The position numbers and the translations under genes are program-made. This document shows, piece by piece, positions 61,109 to 64,000 of a stretch of 64,000 nucleotides of DNA (position 1 is its first letter; every line of letters starts with the position of its first letter). This DNA is from Actinophytocola oryzae. GTDB taxonomy: Bacteria; Actinomycetota; Actinomycetes; Mycobacteriales; Pseudonocardiaceae. The stretch covers positions 62,001 to 126,000 of the forward strand of contig NZ_SOCP01000021.1 in the NCBI RefSeq assembly GCF_004364325.1, in the 5' to 3' direction. The notes beneath the pieces were generated by a model. The model did no database searches. It saw nothing but the letters and a program-made list of their open reading frames with translations, and was not told the DNA's origin.

Positions 61109-62135
61109 AGTAGCGGCGCCTGCCGGGCCGCCGCCGCGTGTACGCCGTCAGCTCGGCCACCGCCAGCGCCAGCTCGTCGAGGTCCTCGTGCACGAGCGCC
61201 TGCGCGCCGTCGCACAGGGCGGTGTCCGGCTCCGGGTGCACGTCCACGATGATGCCGTCCGCGCCAACGACGATCGCCGCCTTGCTCAGTGGCAGCACCA
61301 GCTCCCGCTTGCCGCCCGAGTGCGACGGGTCGATGATCACCGGCAGGTGCGAGAGGCGCTGCACGACCGGCACCGCCGAGATGTCGAGGGTGTTGCGGGT
61401 CGCGGTCTCGAACGTGCGGATCCCGCGCTCGCACAGCACGATCTCGAGGTTGCCGCGCTGCGCGATGTACTCCGCGGCCATCAGCCATTCCTTGATGGTG
61501 CTGCTCATCCCACGCTTCAGCATCACCGGCACCCGAGCCTCGCCGACCGCCTGCAGCAGTGCGAAGTTCTGCATGTTCCTGGTGCCGATCTGCAGCATGT
61601 CCGCATAGCTCGCGGCCATCGGCACGTCGCTCGCGGTCACGACCTCCGTGACGACGGGCAGCCCGGTCTCCTGCCGCACCTCGGCGAGGATCTTCAGGCC
61701 CTTCTCGCCGAGCCCCTGGAACTGGTACGGCGACGTCCTCGGCTTGTACGCGCCGCCACGCAGCAGCGTCGCGCCGGCCTCCTGTGCCATCCGTGCCGCG
61801 GCGAGCGTCTGGTCCGGTGTCTCCACCGCGCACGGGCCCGCGATCAGCGTCACCGTGTCCGGGCCGATCGGCACGCCCCGGACGTACACCGACGAGCGGT
61901 CCGGGTGCTGCTCGCGGCTCACCAGCTTGTACTCGGTGGACACCCTCGTGACCTGGCCGACCCCCGGCATTCTGCCGAGGTTCATCGTCGAGAACTCCTC
62001 GACATCGCCGACCAGGCCGATGATCACCCGGTTCATGCCCCGGCTGACGAACGCCTGCCCGCCCGCGGCCTCGACCCGCGCCACGACGGCGTCCACGTGC
62101 TCGGGCTCCGCGTCCGGAAGCATGACGATGACCAC
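61095..62135 (-). CDS. aroF: DAHP synthase, type I-beta with ferredoxin-like domain
   Basis: A 346-residue 3-deoxy-7-phosphoheptulonate synthase from GTG 62133-62135 ([20 protein letters not shown]) behind AAGGAA. Residues 1-70 are the ferredoxin-like regulatory domain of Thermotoga-type enzymes. The catalytic barrel shows [39 protein letters not shown] and [17 protein letters not shown]. It condenses phosphoenolpyruvate with erythrose 4-phosphate, the first step to chorismate. Inside a biosynthetic cluster, with chorismate mutase 16 bp upstream and an MIO enzyme nearby, it probably boosts Phe/Tyr supply. Confidence 0.93.
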   Translation of the reverse strand: MVIVMLPDAEPEHVDAVVARVEAAGGQAFVSRGMNRVIIGLVGDVEEFSTMNLGRMPGVGQVTRVSTEYKLVSREQHPDRSSVYVRGVPIGPDTVTLIAGPCAVETPDQTLAAARMAQEAGATLLRGGAYKPRTSPYQFQGLGEKGLKILAEVRQETGLPVVTEVVTASDVPMAASYADMLQIGTRNMQNFALLQAVGEARVPVMLKRGMSSTIKEWLMAAEYIAQRGNLEIVLCERGIRTFETATRNTLDISAVPVVQRLSHLPVIIDPSHSGGKRELVLPLSKAAIVVGADGIIVDVHPEPDTALCDGAQALVHEDLDELALAVAELTAYTRRRPGRRRYSAAS

Positions 62136-62151
62136 GGGAGTTCCTTCCAGC

Positions 62152-62514
62152 TCATGCCGCGAGGTCCGGCCGCAGCCGGGCAGCCCCACGCAGGTAGATG
62201 TGACGGACGGCCGAGCGCGGCCGGTCGCTCTCGACGTGTGCGAGCAGCCGGACCACGTGCGGCAGCGCGCCCGCGACGTCGACCTCGGTCGCGCACAGCA
62301 GCGGCACGTCGACGAACCCGAGGTCGCGCGCCGCCACGGCGGGAAAGCAGCTCTTCAGGTCCGGCGTCAGGGTGAAGACGATGCTGATCAGGTCGGCCGG
62401 GGTGATCTCGTTGCCGCGCACGACCTCGGTGAGCAGCTCGCGAGTGGCACCGAGGATCTCGGCCGGGTCGTCCCGGTCGACCTGGATCGCACCACGCACG
62501 GCCCGTACCACCAT
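62152..62514 (-). CDS. aroH: Chorismate mutase, AroH class
   Basis: A 120-residue AroH-type mutase ([20 protein letters not shown]). It lines up with Bacillus subtilis AroH, including the Arg of RAVRGA (residue 7), the Glu of CATEVDV, the Arg of HVVRLLAH and the Tyr of RHIYLRG, which form the active site. It turns chorismate into prephenate, the branch to Phe and Tyr. It lies between the DAHP synthase and TIGR03084-type genes on one minus-strand transcript. Confidence 0.92.
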   Translation of the reverse strand: MVVRAVRGAIQVDRDDPAEILGATRELLTEVVRGNEITPADLISIVFTLTPDLKSCFPAVAARDLGFVDVPLLCATEVDVAGALPHVVRLLAHVESDRPRSAVRHIYLRGAARLRPDLAA

Positions 62515-62525
62515 CGTCGCGCCCG

Positions 62526-63317
62526 TCAGGCCGTGAACTGGCCGGGACGCCTGCCGTCGCCCGCGGCGCCGCGGTAGGCCTGCGCGATGTCCAGCCACTG
62601 GTCGGCCTCCGCGCCGACGGCCGTGACCGCGAGGTCGTCGCGGTGGCGGCGCCGCGTGGCCAGCAGGCAGAAGTCCTCGGCGGGGCCGGTGATCCGCTGC
62701 CCGGCGTCCTCCGGGCCGAACGTCCACAGTGCACCGGAGGGCGCGGTCAGCTCGTAGCGGAACTGGACGTCCGGTGTGGACAGTCCGCGTGCCTGGTAGC
62801 CGAAGTCCCACACGAGCGTGACGAACCACGCGACGAACCACAGCCGGTCGGTGCGGGTGCGGGTGACGCCGAGCGCGTCGGCGATGTCCTGACCGTGCGC
62901 GAAAAGCTCCATCATGCCAGCACAGCACAGCACTGCCGGTGGCAGCGGCCGGACCAGCCACGGCACCACCTGGTCGGCGGGCACGGCGGCCAGCGCCTTG
63001 ATGGCGGTGTCGCGTTCGTCGCGCCAGCGGTTCAGCAACACCTCCGGCGGGTCGCCGAGGTAGGACTCGAGGCTGGCGTTGACCGCGGCGTCGAAGTCGC
63101 CCGACGCCCGCTCCACCATCGCCTTGAAGACCTGCGGCTCGGCGGCCGCCGCACCCGCGAGGCGGAAGATGAAGGCAAGGTGGCCGACCTGGTGGGCGAC
63201 CGACCAGCCGGGCGCCGGGGTCGGCAGCGCCCAGGCCGCCTCGTCGATCCCGGCGACCAGCCCCTCGAAGTCGGCCGCCTCCGCGGTGATGTCCGCGATC
63301 ACGTCTCGCTGCGTCAC
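62526..63317 (-). CDS. TIGR03084-type DinB/maleylpyruvate isomerase-fold protein
   Basis: A 263-residue helical protein: DFEGLVAGIDEAAWALPTPA, PGWSVAHQVGHLAFI and ELFAHGQDIADALGV match the four-helix DinB/MDMPI fold with a metal triad of His residues, as in the actinobacterial TIGR03084 family. Related proteins use mycothiol as cofactor or remove reactive groups. In this cluster it might protect against, or process, an electrophilic intermediate. It starts 156 bp from the stop of the small gene upstream; a motif GAGAAACGACGCCGT (minus strand, 63341-63355) resembles the shared motif at 51979. Confidence 0.8.
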   Translation of the reverse strand: MTQRDVIADITAEAADFEGLVAGIDEAAWALPTPAPGWSVAHQVGHLAFIFRLAGAAAAEPQVFKAMVERASGDFDAAVNASLESYLGDPPEVLLNRWRDERDTAIKALAAVPADQVVPWLVRPLPPAVLCCAGMMELFAHGQDIADALGVTRTRTDRLWFVAWFVTLVWDFGYQARGLSTPDVQFRYELTAPSGALWTFGPEDAGQRITGPAEDFCLLATRRRHRDDLAVTAVGAEADQWLDIAQAYRGAAGDGRRPGQFTA

Positions 63318-63473
63318 GTGCTTGTCCTCTCGCCCTTGCTACGGCGTCGTTTCTCAGCATGACCGCGGCCCGCGCCGCTGTCTTATCCGCGGGTGCCGTC
63401 CCCACCTCCCAGCGCACTGAAGGCGTCCTTCGTAACGCTGGGGGTACTGAAGGCGTCCTTCAGTGCACGGGGG
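63318..63473. other. Intergenic region with repeat pair and possible motif
   Basis: A 156-bp gap between two minus-strand genes. It contains the GAAGGCGTCCTTC pair (63419-63461) and, nearer the TIGR03084 gene, the minus-strand motif GAGAAACGACGCCGT. No coding frame is likely. Confidence 0.5.
63419..63461. repeat. Two GAAGGCGTCCTTC palindromes at 30-bp spacing
   Basis: Identical cores GAAGGCGTCCTTC lie at 63419-63431 and 63449-63461, again exactly 30 bp apart, with CTGAAGG...GTAAC/CAGTG flanks. They follow the small minus-strand gene and may end its transcript. Same repeat family as at 19745 and 22739. Confidence 0.8.
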
Positions 63474-63662
63474 TCAGGCCGCTTCGGGCAGCTGGCGCTG
63501 CTGTTGGCGCGCCGCCTCGTCCGCGGCGATGGCGGCCAGGATGTCGGCCCAGACGATGCCCCTGGCCAGGTTCGGCTGCTGGCGTGTGTGCCGCAGCTCG
63601 TCGACCAGGTCGGTCGGGGCCTCCGGGTCGGTCCGCCGTGCCGGCGTGTCGAAAGGTGACAT
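63474..63662 (-). CDS. Small unknown protein between aminomutase and TIGR03084 genes
   Basis: A 62-residue protein from ATG 63660-63662 (MSPFDTPARRTDPEAPTDLV) with ribosome site CGGAGAAG. A polar N-terminus is followed by a predicted helix (RGIVWADILAAIAADEAARQ). It lies 60 bp after the MIO enzyme gene on the same strand. I recognise no family. Too short for an enzyme; it may be a partner or regulator. Confidence 0.55.
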   Translation of the reverse strand: MSPFDTPARRTDPEAPTDLVDELRHTRQQPNLARGIVWADILAAIAADEAARQQQRQLPEAA

Positions 63663-63722
63663 GGTCTTCTCCGTTTCTCCGCGGCGGGCCTGCCACGACG
63701 GCGACAGGCCCACCGCGTGTTC

Positions 63723-64000
63723 TCAGCGCAGGGTGACCCCGCCGGTCGTGAGGGCGTCGAGGAACTCGCCGCCCCGCAGCGCCTCGGCGATCTTCTCGAT
63801 CTCGTCGGCCATGTAGCGGTCGTCCTGCAGCGTCGGCACCATCGACCGGATCTTGTCGTAGGTCAGCTTCGCGGCCGGGCTCAGCCGGTCGTAACGCCCG
63901 GACACGTCGACGGCCTGCGCGGCGGCCAGATACTCCACCGCGAGGATGTAGTTGTTGTTCCCCAGCACCCTGCGGGCGTTGCGGCCCGCGATCAGACCCA
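63723..64000 (-). CDS. C-terminus of an MIO aminomutase/ammonia-lyase
   Basis: Only the last about 92 residues are in the window; the gene continues beyond 64000. The segment RNARRVLGNNNYILAVEYLA, AQAVDVSGRYDRLSPAAKLT and the ending RYMADEIEKIAEALRGGEF match the C-terminal helical part of the histidine/phenylalanine ammonia-lyase superfamily, including tyrosine 2,3-aminomutase SgcC4 of the C-1027 pathway. The Ala-Ser-Gly that forms the MIO group is outside the window. The product is either a beta-amino acid (beta-Tyr or beta-Phe) or a cinnamate; the enediyne setting favours the former. Confidence 0.82.
   Translation of the reverse strand, partial: GLIAGRNARRVLGNNNYILAVEYLAAAQAVDVSGRYDRLSPAAKLTYDKIRSMVPTLQDDRYMADEIEKIAEALRGGEFLDALTTGGVTLR

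Noticed and set aside
62033-63417. Long minus-strand frames fused with the chorismate mutase reading
   Set aside because: Upstream parts are shadow frames of the TIGR03084 gene; the AroH start at 62512-62514 matches the family.
1-64000. tRNA, rRNA, insertion sequence or phage integrase genes
   Set aside because: No transposase, integrase or RNA gene signature was recognised; a covariance-model scan would be needed to exclude small RNAs.

Overview
The window is very GC-rich actinobacterial DNA: GTG and TTG starts, GTGA/ATGA overlaps between operon genes, and twin-arginine and lipobox signals. Repeats built on GAAGGCGTCCTTC and the mixture of genes fit an antibiotic-producing actinomycete, perhaps of the Pseudonocardiales (Lentzea/Saccharothrix/Amycolatopsis type). 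That placement is inference, not proof.

Left part (1-30.3 kb): an accessory metabolic region. A truncated helical protein lies at the edge. Next come two secreted glucan-degrading enzymes (GH64 glucanase and GH3 glucosidase with discoidin domains) behind a LacI/CebR-like palindrome; a PadR-controlled membrane protein pair; and a Tat-exported multicopper oxidase. An IclR-controlled catabolic locus follows (FMO-type monooxygenase, two cupins, SDR, MhpC-like C-C hydrolase, MhpB-like extradiol dioxygenase), with two almost identical 21-bp inverted repeats as candidate operators. Then come a sugar ABC transporter with a ROK regulator, two secreted proteins of unknown role, an LLM oxidoreductase/HxlR pair, an EamA exporter, a second copy of the FMO, and an OpuC-type osmolyte ABC transporter.

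Right part (about 30.5-64 kb): a biosynthetic gene cluster. Its centre is an enediyne cassette: the iterative polyketide synthase PKSE (KS-AT-ACP-KR-DH-PPTase), its hotdog thioesterase, two DUF1702/UnbL-like proteins, UnbV, UnbU and a P450, followed by a methyltransferase, an AhpD-like protein and a flavin monooxygenase. Two DUF1702 copies plus the P450 suggest a nine-membered core, as far as I recall the known clusters. To its left is a cysteine module: an NRPS of layout Cy-A(with embedded methyltransferase)-PCP whose binding-pocket code reads as cysteine, a free PCP, a type II thioesterase, a LysE exporter, a PatB/MalY-like C-S lyase, a CysK-fold enzyme and acyl-CoA-dehydrogenase-like flavoproteins. 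To its right are a DAHP synthase, an AroH chorismate mutase and the C-terminus of an MIO aminomutase/ammonia-lyase, which point to a beta-amino acid or arylacrylate derived from Phe or Tyr.

Taken together the right part could make an enediyne decorated with an aromatic beta-amino acid and a (methyl)thiazoline/thiazole or other cysteine-derived sulfur group. I know of no described enediyne with that combination, so this is the most interesting reading of the window. A shared motif in the promoter regions of the cysteine locus and the enediyne operon (40198-40223, 51979-52004) supports co-regulation. No enediyne apoprotein or classical self-resistance gene is visible in the window.
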